A stretch of DNA of 64,000 nt, taken from positions 124,001 through 188,000 of the forward strand of contig CAJUQH010000001.1 of the NCBI GenBank assembly GCA_910588095.1, written 5' to 3'. This DNA comes from an uncultured Eggerthellaceae bacterium (GTDB lineage Bacteria; Actinomycetota; Coriobacteriia; Coriobacteriales; Eggerthellaceae). Shown piece by piece: positions 51,510 to 60,151 of this stretch (its first letter is position 1; the number at the start of each line of letters is the position of its first letter). The notes below the pieces were generated by a model. That model was not told the DNA's origin, did no database searches, and saw only the letters and a list, made by a program, of their open reading frames with translations. The position numbers were made by a program, and so were the translations under genes.

Positions 51510-52961
51510 ATGAGCAAGGATGCCGACCAGGCTGTCGAGGCACCGCGGGCCGACCGGCCCATACCTACCATGGGGGCCGCTGACGCGCCCGACGTCATCC
51601 GCGACGCGCGCTCGCTCGGCGCGCCCAAGATGCTGCTGTTCGGGCTGCAGCACATGTTCGCCATGTTCGGCGCCACCATATTGGTGCCGGTGCTCACGGG
51701 GCTGTCGGTTTCGGCCACGCTGCTGTTCGCGGGGCTGGGCACGCTGCTGTTCCACCTGGTCACGCGCGGAAAGGTGCCGGCGTTTTTGGGGTCTTCCTTC
51801 GCCTTCATAGCCGGGTATGCGGCCATCGCGCCGAACGGCCAGGCCGACCTGCTGCCCTACGCGTGCCTGGGCGTCGTGTTCGCCAGCTTGCTGTACTTCG
51901 TGCTGGCGGCGCTGTTCAAGGTGTTCGGCACGCAGCGCGTCATGCGGTTCTTCCCGCCCATCGTCACCGGGCCCATCGTCATCTGCATCGGGCTGATACT
52001 GGCGAGCTCGGCCATTGCCAACTGCGAGACCAACTGGCTGGTGGCCGTGGTGGCCATCGCGGTGATAATCGGCTTCAACATCTGGGGCCGCGGCATGGTG
52101 AAGATCATCCCCATCCTGCTGGCCGTGGTGGTGTCTTACGCGCTGGCGGCGGCGCTGGGCGAGTGCGACTTCTCGAAGGTGGCCGACGCGCCTTGGGTGG
52201 GCCTGCCGGTGCTGTGGGACAACACGGTGTTCTCGCTGGCGGGGCCCGGGTTCGACACGGGGCTGGCCCTGACGGCCATCATCACCATCATGCCGCTGGC
52301 CTTTGCTTCGATGATTGAGCACATCGGCGACGTGTCGGCCATATCGTCCACGGTGAACCGCAACTTCATCGCCGAGCCCGGGCTGCACCGCACGCTGCTG
52401 GGCGACGGCCTTGCCACGCTGGTGGCTTCGCTGTTCGGCGCGCCGGCCAACACCACGTACGGCGAGAACACCGGCGTGCTGGCCATCACCCGCGTGCACG
52501 ACCCGCGCGTGGTGCGGCTGGCGGCGCTGTTCGCCATCGTGTTCTCGTTCTGCCCGAAGTTCGCGGCGGTCATCTCGTCCATGCCGGCGTGCGTCATCGG
52601 CGGCGTTTCGCTGGTGCTGTACGGCATGATATCGTCGGTGGGCATCCGCAACTTGGTGGACAACCGGGTGGACTTCATGAAGAGCCGCAACGTGCTGGTG
52701 TGCGCTATCGTCATGGTGCTTTCGCTGGGCATCTCGTACAGCGCGGCCGGGGCGGTGCTGGTGCCGGTGGGGTCGGTGACCATATCGCTTTCGGGGCTGG
52801 CCATCGGCTCGGTGGCGGGCATCTTGCTGAACGCGATCCTACCCGATGCCGACGACACCGAGGAGCGCGTGGCGGGCCAGCCGCCTGACGAGCCCGAGAT
52901 GCGGTTCCCGCTGGAGGCCGAGCCGCTGCAGGAGGACAAGCTGCCGGGGGCGGCTGGGTAG
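51510..52961 (+). CDS. uraA: Uracil permease (NCS2/UraA-type)
   Basis: The 483-aa protein has about 12-14 helices and the NCS2 motifs MLLFGLQHMFAMFGATILVP, PAFLGSSFAFIAGY, FFPPIVTGPIVICIGLILA, MPLAFASMIEHIGDVSAISS and GAPANTTYGENTGVLAIT, where the Glu and the Asn-Thr-Thr-Tyr segment bind uracil. It imports uracil with protons for pyrimidine salvage. The N-terminal 35 residues are a polar extension. A G-rich ribosome site (GGGGAAAAGGAGAGGGG) precedes ATG 51510. Confidence 0.92.
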   Translation: MSKDADQAVEAPRADRPIPTMGAADAPDVIRDARSLGAPKMLLFGLQHMFAMFGATILVPVLTGLSVSATLLFAGLGTLLFHLVTRGKVPAFLGSSFAFIAGYAAIAPNGQADLLPYACLGVVFASLLYFVLAALFKVFGTQRVMRFFPPIVTGPIVICIGLILASSAIANCETNWLVAVVAIAVIIGFNIWGRGMVKIIPILLAVVVSYALAAALGECDFSKVADAPWVGLPVLWDNTVFSLAGPGFDTGLALTAIITIMPLAFASMIEHIGDVSAISSTVNRNFIAEPGLHRTLLGDGLATLVASLFGAPANTTYGENTGVLAITRVHDPRVVRLAALFAIVFSFCPKFAAVISSMPACVIGGVSLVLYGMISSVGIRNLVDNRVDFMKSRNVLVCAIVMVLSLGISYSAAGAVLVPVGSVTISLSGLAIGSVAGILLNAILPDADDTEERVAGQPPDEPEMRFPLEAEPLQEDKLPGAAG

Positions 52962-52973
52962 CCAACCGGCGTA

Positions 52974-53105
52974 GTTGGCCTAGCTGGCTTGTGCGGTTGG
53001 CCTGGCCAGCTGGTTCGGCTGGCCAGGCTCGTCGGCTTATGCGGCTGGGCTGGTTGGTTCAGTCGGGTCGGGCGGGCTACTCGGCCTGCCCGGCTTGCCC
53101 TGGCT
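52974..53105. repeat. Degenerate 9-bp tandem repeat between uraA and the MFS gene
   Basis: From 52974 the DNA parses into about 15 nine-base units such as GCTGGCTTG, CTGGTTCGG, CTGGCCAGG and CGGCCTGCC, with GG or CGG recurring at 9-bp steps. The right end forms the last codons of the convergent MFS gene (GQAGQAE). It may be a slippage-prone tract that has shifted the end of that gene. Confidence 0.45.
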
Positions 53106-54378
53106 CGCGCGGCTCGTCAAGCGCGCGGATGCTGCGCGGCACGAGCACCAGGCAGCCCAGCGCCAGGCACGCCAGCCCGTCTACCAGGAAGAACGGCGCC
53201 ACGCCGATGGCCTCGGCCAGCGCGCCGCCCGCAGCCACGCCCACCGGCGCCGCCACGCCCGTGACGGCGGTGAACAGGCCGATGGCGCGGCCGAGCTTCT
53301 CTTCGGGCACATGGCGCTGGATGAGCGTCATCATGGGGCCGTTGAACCAGGCGCACGCCATGGCCATGACCGCCACCAACGCCACGAACGCCCAGAACAT
53401 GGTCGGGGGCAGCAGGCCGCAGGCGGCGGTCGACGCGCCCACGACGATGGCGGCCAGCGCGATGAGGTGCGCCAGCCGGTTTGCCTTCTGCATGGCCATG
53501 AGCACGCCGCTGCCCACCAGCATTCCCACGCCGAAGCTGGCCTCGGTGAGGGAGGCCGCGTAGCCGTCGCCGCCGAAGTGCTCGAAGGTCATCAGCGGGA
53601 ACACGGCCGAGAGCGGGCCGAATACGAACATGCCGAACGCCACGCCGCCCATGAGCAGCGCCAGCCCGCGGTTGGCGCCCACGACGCGCACGCCGTCGCG
53701 CAGGTTGGCCAGCACGTTCTCGTGCGCGGCCTTCTCGTCGCGCACGGTGGGTATCTTCGCGAAGGCCAGCCCTGCCACGGCGATGCAGGCGCCCGCGAAA
53801 TCGAGGAACATGACCGCCGAGAAGCCCAGCGTGGTGTACAGGAATATGCCGAAGGCCGGCGCGCCGATGCCTGCGATCGAGGCTAGCGCCTGGTCGAGGG
53901 TGTTCACGCGCAGCAGATGGCGCTCGGGCACCAGCAGCGGCATGGCGGCCATCATGGCCGGGCCGTGGAACGCCTGGCCCACGGCGCGCACCACGGCGAT
54001 GAGCGCGATGAGCCACAGCGACAGGCCGCCGCCCATGATGACGAAGGCGAACACGAGCGAGACCACGCCAATGCCCAGGTCGGCGCCTATCATGATGGCC
54101 TTGCGGTTCACACGGTCGGCCAGCACGCCGCCGAGCGGCGACACCAGCCCGATGGGCAGCATGGCGCAGATGGTCATGGCGGCCAGCATGAGCGCGCTGC
54201 CGGTGGCTTCGGTGACGTACCACACCATGGCGTAGCCTGCGGCGTAGCTGGTGACCATGGATGCAGCCTGGCCGGCCCAGATGAACGTGATGGCGGCGAG
54301 CCAGTTGGCGGGCAGGGGCTGGCCTGCCGCGCTGAGCTCGGGCGTGCGGGATGCGGGGTTGGTCTTAGGGTGGGACAT
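53077..54378 (-). CDS. MFS exporter (MFS_3/enterobactin-exporter-like)
   Basis: From ATG 54378 (AAGGAG seven bases upstream) the protein has 433 aa and about 12 helices. It shows WAGQAASMVTSYAAGYAMVW, PIGLVSPLGGVLADRVNRKA (motif A GxLaDRxxRk), FHGPAMMAAMPLLVPERHLL and IGLFTAVTGVAAPVGVAAGG. The MFS_3 type exports macrolides, siderophores or other small molecules. The last residues (EPREPGQAGQAE) come from a 9-bp repeat tract. A longer frame to 54498 exists but has no support upstream. Confidence 0.88.
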   Translation of the reverse strand: MSHPKTNPASRTPELSAAGQPLPANWLAAITFIWAGQAASMVTSYAAGYAMVWYVTEATGSALMLAAMTICAMLPIGLVSPLGGVLADRVNRKAIMIGADLGIGVVSLVFAFVIMGGGLSLWLIALIAVVRAVGQAFHGPAMMAAMPLLVPERHLLRVNTLDQALASIAGIGAPAFGIFLYTTLGFSAVMFLDFAGACIAVAGLAFAKIPTVRDEKAAHENVLANLRDGVRVVGANRGLALLMGGVAFGMFVFGPLSAVFPLMTFEHFGGDGYAASLTEASFGVGMLVGSGVLMAMQKANRLAHLIALAAIVVGASTAACGLLPPTMFWAFVALVAVMAMACAWFNGPMMTLIQRHVPEEKLGRAIGLFTAVTGVAAPVGVAAGGALAEAIGVAPFFLVDGLACLALGCLVLVPRSIRALDEPREPGQAGQAE

Positions 54379-54593
54379 GGGGCATCTCCTTCGATGAGCC
54401 GCCAGCGAAACGGCGGCACGGGCATCTGTCAGTGTGGGGTTGCGCAGCAGCATGCGCCACCGCGTTTGGGTGGCGGAAGCGGTTGCATTCTTGGTCAACC
54501 GCGCGTTGCGCGTGCGGAACGCTTACAGATACAGCTGGAACATCGAAGGCCCTTCCAATCGAAGCGAAGGTCAAGGTCGCCCAGTATAGCACA

Positions 54594-54617
54594 GGGAAGG
54601 CCGGAACCTTCCCTTTT
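54594..54617 (+). terminator. Terminator-like hairpin between the MFS gene and the DUF262 pair
   Basis: GGGAAGG (54594-54600) pairs with CCTTCCC (54607-54613) followed by TTTT on the plus strand. The T run points to plus-strand termination, but neighbouring genes are on the minus strand, so its role is open. Confidence 0.4.
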
Positions 54618-54677
54618 CTGGTGCCTATGAGGAGCTTGCGCGGCACAGCATGGCTGCAGCTGCGAGGCCGCTTCCCC

Positions 54678-55814
54678 TTAGTCGCCGAACAGGCGCTTGT
54701 CAGCTATGAGGCCCGTTGGCCCGCCCTCAAGAGAACGGCCGTGGGCTGCGGCGATGGCGCCGCCTCCCGTGCGTGCTCGCGCTGCTTGCAGGTTGTAGCC
54801 GCGTAGGGTGGTGGTGGCGAACTTCTGGCAGAAGTCGTGCAGGTCGGACAGCAGCTCTTCCGGAGTGCCTCCCCAACGCGTCTCGAGGAATGCCTTGAAG
54901 GCAGGGTAGACGCCGTCGGAGCCGCCTACGGGAAGCCCGGGAGCGCGCAGGGCGAGCCATCCATGCAGGGCGGCCACCAGCGCGGCATCGCTGCTGGAGG
55001 CTTCTGCTTCGGTGCGGGCGTTCGTGCCAGCACCGCCTTCCGCGCCTTCTTCGCCCGTGTCGGCAGCGCCGAGCAGGTCTTCGATAGGCGCCCAGTACTG
55101 CTCGTAAAGGCGTGCCTGCTCGGCATAGCTGACCCCCACCAACAGCAGGTTCCTCACCAGGTCGGCGGTGGTGAGCGGCATGCCCTTGGAGTTCAGGCTC
55201 TCGAACACGAGCTGGGGACGGTCTTGGTCGTCCATCTGCGCTCCTACCATGAGCAGAAGGCCCAACCCGTGCCACAGGGCTTCGGCATCGTCGCTGTCGA
55301 AGCCGTTGGCCATCTTTGTGCGGAAGCGCTCGTAATTCGACGCCACGTTGGGCGATGCGTCATCGTCGGCTGGCAGAGGGGTGCGGTCTATGAGGGCGGC
55401 GAGCGTGGGCTGGTCGGTACGCGAGAGCAGGAGCTTGGGCGTGCGGTCAGGGCCGCTTGCATGCAGGTAGCGCTGGTCGATGGCTTGGGCGTCGATGTTG
55501 GATGCCGTGTCGCCTTCGGCGAGCCAGTCGCGCAGCGCGCATAGCAGCAGCGTGATCGTGGCCAGGCGCTGCTGCCCGTCGATTACGTCCAGGCGCTGCC
55601 CTGCTTCGCCGGTTCTGTCGGTTCCAGGCTCGATGGCGTACAGCACGGTGCCCATGAAGTGGCTCGCGCCCGTTCGCCCTGCGCGCATGATGTCGCTCCA
55701 CAGGTCGTCGCATTGGCGCTGGCTCCAGGCGTAGACGCGCTGGTATACGGGGATGACCAGCTGAATAGCCGGCTTCCCGAGGAAATCGCGAAGCGCTTCT
55801 TGATGAACCCTCAT
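54678..55814 (-). CDS. DUF262-family protein, second of a tandem pair
   Basis: The 378-aa protein has the DUF262 (GmrS-type) N-terminal domain: IQLVIPVYQRVYAWSQRQCD, HFMGTVLYAIEPG and the hallmark DVIDGQQRLATITLLLCAL, then LVFESLNSKGMPLTTADLVR and NLLLVGVSYAEQARLYEQYW. No C-terminal DUF1524 HNH nuclease domain is present. Related full-length GmrSD proteins are type IV restriction enzymes against modified phage DNA, so a defence role is plausible but unproven. ATG 55814 follows GAAAGGAAG. It lies 20 bp after the first copy on the same strand. An Ala/Glu/Ser insertion sits at about 275-300. Confidence 0.82.
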   Translation of the reverse strand: MRVHQEALRDFLGKPAIQLVIPVYQRVYAWSQRQCDDLWSDIMRAGRTGASHFMGTVLYAIEPGTDRTGEAGQRLDVIDGQQRLATITLLLCALRDWLAEGDTASNIDAQAIDQRYLHASGPDRTPKLLLSRTDQPTLAALIDRTPLPADDDASPNVASNYERFRTKMANGFDSDDAEALWHGLGLLLMVGAQMDDQDRPQLVFESLNSKGMPLTTADLVRNLLLVGVSYAEQARLYEQYWAPIEDLLGAADTGEEGAEGGAGTNARTEAEASSSDAALVAALHGWLALRAPGLPVGGSDGVYPAFKAFLETRWGGTPEELLSDLHDFCQKFATTTLRGYNLQAARARTGGGAIAAAHGRSLEGGPTGLIADKRLFGD

Positions 55815-55834
55815 GGCAAGCTTCCTTTCTTGGC

Positions 55835-56923
55835 CTACAGCGATGCGTCCGCGGCGGCGTTGCCTTGTCGGACCCTCTCGGCGTAGCGCTCGTCGTCGGC
55901 AGCCTTGGGCGTGCGATCGCCTACCAGCGTGCCGGGCCCTTGGGTGGCCCAGCGCGTGCCTGACTTGAACTTCTTTATGCCGTGGTACCGGTAATTCTCG
56001 GCCCATACGAGGCAGAAGCGGTATAGCTCGCCCAGCAGGTCGTCGATGCTGCCGGTGAACTCGTCTTCCATATAGCGCTTGAACACTGGGTACACTTCGC
56101 CCTCGCCGTGGGCTCGCGCCTGGCGGAAGCGCACGGCCAGCCACCCTTGGATGCCGTTTGCCAGGCGCTTCGAGCCGGGGTCGGGCTGGAACATGTCTTC
56201 GATGGGCGCCCAGTACTCGTTGTAGAGCCGTGTTTGCTCGTCGTGCCCTTCGGCTAGCAGCAGGTAGTTGCGCACTAGGTCGGCGGTGGTGAGCGGAACG
56301 CCTTTCGAGTTCAAGCTGTCGAAGATGTGCTGAGCATGGTCGCCTTCGTCGGCTTGGGCGCTGATGACCGAGAGCTCATGCAGGCCGCGCCAGAATGCGT
56401 TGGCGTCGAACCCCTCAGCCTCCATGCGGCTGCGGAAGAACCGCAGGTTATCCATGATGCGCGGCGACGGCTTGCCTGGCAGGGCCTTGCCCGTTGCCGC
56501 CGCAGCCAACGTGGCGCGATCGTGCCGCGAGAGCGTCAGCTTTGCCGGCGCCTCTGCGTCGCCCGAGGCTCCGACGCGCAGGTAAGGCCAGGTGGCGGCT
56601 TCGGCGCCTTGGCCGTCGAGTTGGAGGTGGTGTTCGTGCGCCCAGTCACGCAGCGCTATGAGGGCCAGGGTTGCCGTGGTCAGGCGCTGCTGGCCGTCGA
56701 TGACCGCCATCTGAGCGTTGCCTTCGGCGTCGTCTTCCTTGCGTGAGTACAGCACGGTGCCGATGAAATGACGCTGCCCGTCGCGCGCAGCTCGCTGCAC
56801 ATCGTCCCACAGCTCCTCGCATTGGCGCTGGCCCCACGCGTACGACCGCTGGTAAGCAGGTATGACGAAACGCGTATCTGGCTTGCCGAGCAGGTCGAGC
56901 AAGCGGTCTTGCTGCGTCTCCAT
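55835..56923 (-). CDS. DUF262-family protein, first of a tandem pair
   Basis: The 362-aa protein is clearly homologous to its downstream neighbour: RFVIPAYQRSYAWGQRQCEE, HFIGTVLYSRKED, AVIDGQQRLTTATLALIALR, HIFDSLNSKGVPLTTADLVR and LYNEYWAPIEDMF. It continues with FKRYMEDEFTGSIDDLLGEL and ends in a charged tail lacking an HNH domain. AAGGAGAGACGCT precedes ATG 56923. Tandem duplication followed by divergence is the simplest origin. The pair diverges from a TetR gene across a 21-bp palindrome, so its expression is probably repressed by that regulator. Confidence 0.83.
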   Translation of the reverse strand: METQQDRLLDLLGKPDTRFVIPAYQRSYAWGQRQCEELWDDVQRAARDGQRHFIGTVLYSRKEDDAEGNAQMAVIDGQQRLTTATLALIALRDWAHEHHLQLDGQGAEAATWPYLRVGASGDAEAPAKLTLSRHDRATLAAAATGKALPGKPSPRIMDNLRFFRSRMEAEGFDANAFWRGLHELSVISAQADEGDHAQHIFDSLNSKGVPLTTADLVRNYLLLAEGHDEQTRLYNEYWAPIEDMFQPDPGSKRLANGIQGWLAVRFRQARAHGEGEVYPVFKRYMEDEFTGSIDDLLGELYRFCLVWAENYRYHGIKKFKSGTRWATQGPGTLVGDRTPKAADDERYAERVRQGNAAADASL

Positions 56924-56991
56924 AGCGTCTCTCCTTCGCTTTGGCCTTTTAGGCTTGAGTATAGGCAGAAGGCGAGAGGGCTGTTGGACAC

Positions 56992-57012
56992 TATCGTACA
57001 ATATGTACGATA
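56992..57012. promoter_or_regulatory. Perfect 21-bp palindromic operator between DUF262 genes and TetR
   Basis: TATCGTACA (56992-57000), ATA, and TGTACGATA (57004-57012). Nine-base arms with a 3-base spacer, midway between divergent start codons (56923 and 57043), are typical of a TetR binding site controlling both directions. Confidence 0.75.
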
Positions 57013-57042
57013 AAAGAAGGTGGCGAGAACCTGGGAGAAGCT

Positions 57043-57585
57043 ATGGCTGATGCTCGATCGAGGAAGAGCCAAGAGGCCATCAAGAGCGCTTTGCTGGACT
57101 TGCTCGGCAAGAAGCCGCTCGATGCCGTGACCATGACCGAGCTGGCACGCAAGGCGGCGGTGAGCCGCTCGACGCTCTATGCGCACTTCGGGAATGTCCA
57201 GGAGGTTTACGAGGAGCTTGTCATCGAGTTCAACCGCACGTTGCAGCCTTTGGAGATGCGGCTGCATTGCGAAGAGTGCGTAGTGTCAGACAGTCGCCCG
57301 ATGTGCGTTGCGCTGCGAGACAGCGGGCGTTATCGGCCTGTGGTGACCGACGGTCGCTTCATGGCGACGCTGCTTGAGCGATTGCGCCCTAACCGGTTCG
57401 AGAATCGGACGTTTCGCGTGTACCAGGAGCTTGGGCTCGATGCCGACCTGGCATGGGCTGCGTGCTGCTTCCAGATGAGCGGCTGCTACGCGGTGGCGCT
57501 GTCCCAGCCCGAATCTGCCGATTGGCCGCGCATCCAGCGCATGCTCGATGCGTTCATCCGGGGTGGCATCAACGCTTTGCGGTAG
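57043..57585 (+). CDS. TetR/AcrR-family transcriptional regulator
   Basis: The 180-aa protein has the N-terminal TetR helix-turn-helix: IKSALLDLLGKKPLDAVTMT, ELARKAAVSRSTLYAHFGNV. The C-terminal ligand domain (60-180) is unlike named members and contains a Cys-x-x-Cys (CEEC) near 75-78 and a further CC near 148, which might sense redox or metal; this is speculation. It is divergent from the DUF262 pair over a perfect palindrome, which suggests autoregulation and control of that pair. Confidence 0.88.
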   Translation: MADARSRKSQEAIKSALLDLLGKKPLDAVTMTELARKAAVSRSTLYAHFGNVQEVYEELVIEFNRTLQPLEMRLHCEECVVSDSRPMCVALRDSGRYRPVVTDGRFMATLLERLRPNRFENRTFRVYQELGLDADLAWAACCFQMSGCYAVALSQPESADWPRIQRMLDAFIRGGINALR

Positions 57586-57619
57586 GGACGGGCTTCGAGG
57601 GTGGGCAGCGCCGCGAAAC

Positions 57620-57650
57620 GAAAAGGGAAGGCCGAAGCCTTCCCTTTTCG
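57620..57650 (+). terminator. Perfect hairpin terminator between TetR and the DUF5692-like gene
   Basis: GAAAAGGGAAGGC (57620-57632), loop CGAA, GCCTTCCCTTTTC (57637-57649). The A and T runs lie in the stem, so it can stop transcription from both convergent sides. Confidence 0.9.
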
Positions 57651-57739
57651 GAGATTATGAGGTGCGCGCGATGCCGGTTGCTTGCTTGTTCCAGCTACCT
57701 GCTCAGGGCGCTGGTGGCGCGCAGCTCGGCTCTAATAGG

Positions 57740-58960
57740 TCACTCGCGACGCGGGGGTTGCGCGGCATCGCCTGTCGACGTGCCTGGTGCGGCGCTTGCG
57801 CCTGGCTTCCCGCGCGTGCCTTCCGCACGCTCCATGACCTCGTCCACCTCGATGTTGCCCGCTGCGTCCTTGGCCACGTACACGAAGCCCACGGCGCCTT
57901 CGGCAGGCAGGTCGTTGTAGGCAACCATCTCGGCGATCTCGGCCGCGGTCGCGCTCTTGGGCATGGTTTCAAGCAGGTCCGGGGTGGCGGCGCGGCGCGC
58001 CATGGCCTCGCGGAAGTCCTTCGTGCCCACGAACACTTCCTGCTTGTAGGGGTTCACGCCCAGCTTCTTCGAGCGATAGATGATGTAGGCCAGCGCGGCG
58101 ATGTTGGCGAACAGGGCCACCAGCGAAACCACGGTGTTGACGGCCGGGTCGTTGACGGACTGCGCCGCGAAGATGGAGTCGTTGGCGAACATGGGCACCA
58201 TCTGGCAGAACATGCACCACATGGAAAGCGTGAATGCGCGGTTCTGGATCCACCCGCCCTTGTTCCATAGCAGGCCGGCGATGGTCGGCGCGAGCAGCAG
58301 CGCGATGCCGCAGTACCACGAATGGGTGGGAAGGCAGTTGTAGGTGTAGCAGAAGTTCCACAGGTCGTAGGCGATGATGAAGACCCAGGTCATGTCAGGC
58401 CACAGCATGTCCTGCCGCTTCTTGGAGACGTAGATGCCGAACCAGCCGGTCATGCAGGCGATGTTGAGCAGGCCAGCCACGCCGTTGAAGACATTGTGCC
58501 AACCGCCGTTCAGCACCACGCCTTCGGTGGAAACCCAGCTGGTGCCCCAGGCGCGAAACGCGCTCTCGAAGTCGCTCACCACGGCGATGAGGATGTTTAT
58601 GGCCACGATGACGAAGGGGAATGCCTTGAACCAATGGCTGCGGCCGATCTTGCCCCAGCTGTACTTGATCATCATGAAGCCTATGCAGCCGGCCGTGGCC
58701 GCATAGACCTTGGCGTAATGGAACCAGCTGTTCATGTCGGTGTGCGTGGGATTGGTGAGCGCCCATTCCGCGCCCATGGCCGCGCCGATCTCGACCGCCA
58801 GGCAGTAGACGGTCATGGCGCCGCACACGCCAAAGAACATGAACATGCCGCCGAACTTGGTGCGTCGTGCGAACTCGTTCAGCAGGATGAGCAGCACCAG
58901 CACCATGGCCAACCCCAGCCATTGGTACAGCGCATTCGGCCCGTATACGTCGAATAACAT
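57740..58960 (-). CDS. DUF5692-like multi-pass membrane protein
   Basis: The 406-aa protein has about 10 helices (LGLAMVLVLLILLNEFARRT, FFGVCGAMTVYCLAVEIGAA, GWHNVFNGVAGLLNIACMTG, TWVFIIAYDLWNFCYTYNCL). The segment NEFARRTKFGGMFMFF and WNFCYTYNCLPTHSWYCG fit the DUF5692 family of membrane proteins from anaerobic gut bacteria; the number is from memory. The C-terminal 70 residues form a soluble region (SATAAEIAEMVAYNDLPAEG, AVGFVYVAKDAAG) and then a Pro/Gly tail. Function unknown. A TetR gene lies 18 bp upstream, on the same strand. Confidence 0.72.
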   Translation of the reverse strand: MLFDVYGPNALYQWLGLAMVLVLLILLNEFARRTKFGGMFMFFGVCGAMTVYCLAVEIGAAMGAEWALTNPTHTDMNSWFHYAKVYAATAGCIGFMMIKYSWGKIGRSHWFKAFPFVIVAINILIAVVSDFESAFRAWGTSWVSTEGVVLNGGWHNVFNGVAGLLNIACMTGWFGIYVSKKRQDMLWPDMTWVFIIAYDLWNFCYTYNCLPTHSWYCGIALLLAPTIAGLLWNKGGWIQNRAFTLSMWCMFCQMVPMFANDSIFAAQSVNDPAVNTVVSLVALFANIAALAYIIYRSKKLGVNPYKQEVFVGTKDFREAMARRAATPDLLETMPKSATAAEIAEMVAYNDLPAEGAVGFVYVAKDAAGNIEVDEVMERAEGTRGKPGASAAPGTSTGDAAQPPRRE

Positions 58961-58978
58961 GGTTTCCTCCTCTTTTCG

Positions 58979-59755
58979 TCAGGGCCTGTCAAGGTAGAGC
59001 GTCTGCGCGATCACATCGGCGATGACCTGGTCGTCAGCGTCGGGGTGTTGGCGCAGGTACCCGATAACACCCAATATGAGCACGTAGAACGTCTCGTACA
59101 GGTGGTGTATCTGCACTTCGTGGAGCTCGGCGTAGTCGCGCACCGTGGTCTCCAGGATGTAGTTGGCAGTGTGGTCAGCCACGCGATTGACGAACTCCAG
59201 GTACAGCGCGGCGTTCTCGCGCGAGGCCAGCGCCAGGCGGAAGGAGTCGTTCTCGAACACGCCGATGCGCAGCAAGCGCACGATGGTGGCCAGCGCGTGG
59301 TCGATGTCGCCTTCGCGGCGGCTGGCGTTCCAGTGGGAGAGCGCCTCCAGGTAGTCGGCGATGTAGTCGTCGAGCACTGCCGAGGTGACCGCTTCCTTGT
59401 CGGCGAAGTAGTGGTAGAACAGCGACCGCGTGACGCCAACCCGGGCGGTTATGTCCTGCACGGTGGTGTGGGAAAGGCCCTGCTCCTCGTAGAGGTCGCG
59501 GGCGGCGGCGATTATCTCGGCGCGACGCCTGTCGCTTTTGGCGGGCGTAGCGGGGGTGCTGGGCGCGCTGGTGTTGGTGGCGGAGGGAGCGCCTGGGATT
59601 GCGGTGATGCTGCCCGGCGACACGTTGGCGATGAAGTTGACATCCTTCGTGGTGGAGCGAGCACCCGAGGCCACGGTGGTGGAGCGCGTGCTGGTGCAAC
59701 CTGACTTCTCGGCGGGCTGCGAATGCGTATGCGCGGTGTTCCGTTGGTCGCTCAT
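58979..59755 (-). CDS. TetR-family regulator with Ser/Thr/Ala-rich N-terminal extension
   Basis: The 258-aa protein has 70 low-complexity residues, then the TetR helix-turn-helix: RRAEIIAAARDLYEEQGLSH, TTVQDITARVGVTRSLFYHY. The C-terminal domain (about 125-255: ALATIVRLLRIGVFENDSFR, YVLILGVIGYLRQHP) has the common TetR_C layout. ATG 59755 is supported by AGGAGAGGG. It precedes the DUF5692-like gene by 18 bp on the same strand and probably controls it and itself through the sites at 59814-59851. Confidence 0.86.
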   Translation of the reverse strand: MSDQRNTAHTHSQPAEKSGCTSTRSTTVASGARSTTKDVNFIANVSPGSITAIPGAPSATNTSAPSTPATPAKSDRRRAEIIAAARDLYEEQGLSHTTVQDITARVGVTRSLFYHYFADKEAVTSAVLDDYIADYLEALSHWNASRREGDIDHALATIVRLLRIGVFENDSFRLALASRENAALYLEFVNRVADHTANYILETTVRDYAELHEVQIHHLYETFYVLILGVIGYLRQHPDADDQVIADVIAQTLYLDRP

Positions 59756-59813
59756 TTTCCCTCTCCTGCGATGGGCGGTGAATCGGTTGATAGGCGGAAG
59801 CCTACTGCTGTTC

Positions 59814-59851
59814 TTGACGGGGCGTCAATGGACAGAACTGACAATCCGTCA
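59814..59851. promoter_or_regulatory. Two TGAC-N5-GTCA operator-like sites
   Basis: TTGAC-N5-GTCAA (59814-59828) and TGAC-N5-GTCA (59839-59851) have centres 24 bp apart, about 60-95 bp upstream of the TetR start. A minus-strand promoter (TTGACG, then TAGGCT) overlaps the first site. Confidence 0.55.
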
Positions 59852-59941
59852 ATATGGGGGCGTTCCGTTACCGGGCTGTTGATGGGGCCGGCTGGGATGG
59901 GTTGGCGCAGCGTGCTTCATAAAGCGTGTCAGCAAAGCGTC

Positions 59942-59970
59942 TTGCATCTTCCTCGAGGGGTTGCTATATT
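59942..59970 (+). promoter_or_regulatory. Promoter of the LRR surface protein
   Basis: TTGCAT (59942-59947), 17-bp spacer, TATATT (59965-59970). The RNA would start near 59977 and carry about 260 nt of leader. Confidence 0.7.
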
Positions 59971-60040
59971 TCATAGCTGGAAAGTTGCAAGCGTCGTAAC
60001 AGACACTGCAGTGAATTGAATACCTTTTAAGCTTTTGCAG

Positions 60041-60151
60041 AACTAGGCAAAACGAAATCAGGAGGGCATCTGCCTATCAAGATTCGTTTTCTTAGTTCGC
60101 CTAAGATTCATTGCAGTCTTGCAGCTTTCCAACTGTGGTGGATGCCCTCCT
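60041..60151 (+). promoter_or_regulatory. Leader RNA element with two overlapping, incompatible stems
   Basis: Stem 1: AACTA plus AAAACGAA (60041-60056) with TTCGTTTT plus TAGTT (60083-60097). Stem 2: AGGAGGGCATC (60060-60070), in the loop of stem 1, with GATGCCCTCCT (60141-60151), perfect over 11 bp and extendable by two wobbles and two GC pairs. The two form a pseudoknot or exclude each other. A ribosome-site-like AGGAGG is part of stem 2. Confidence 0.5.
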
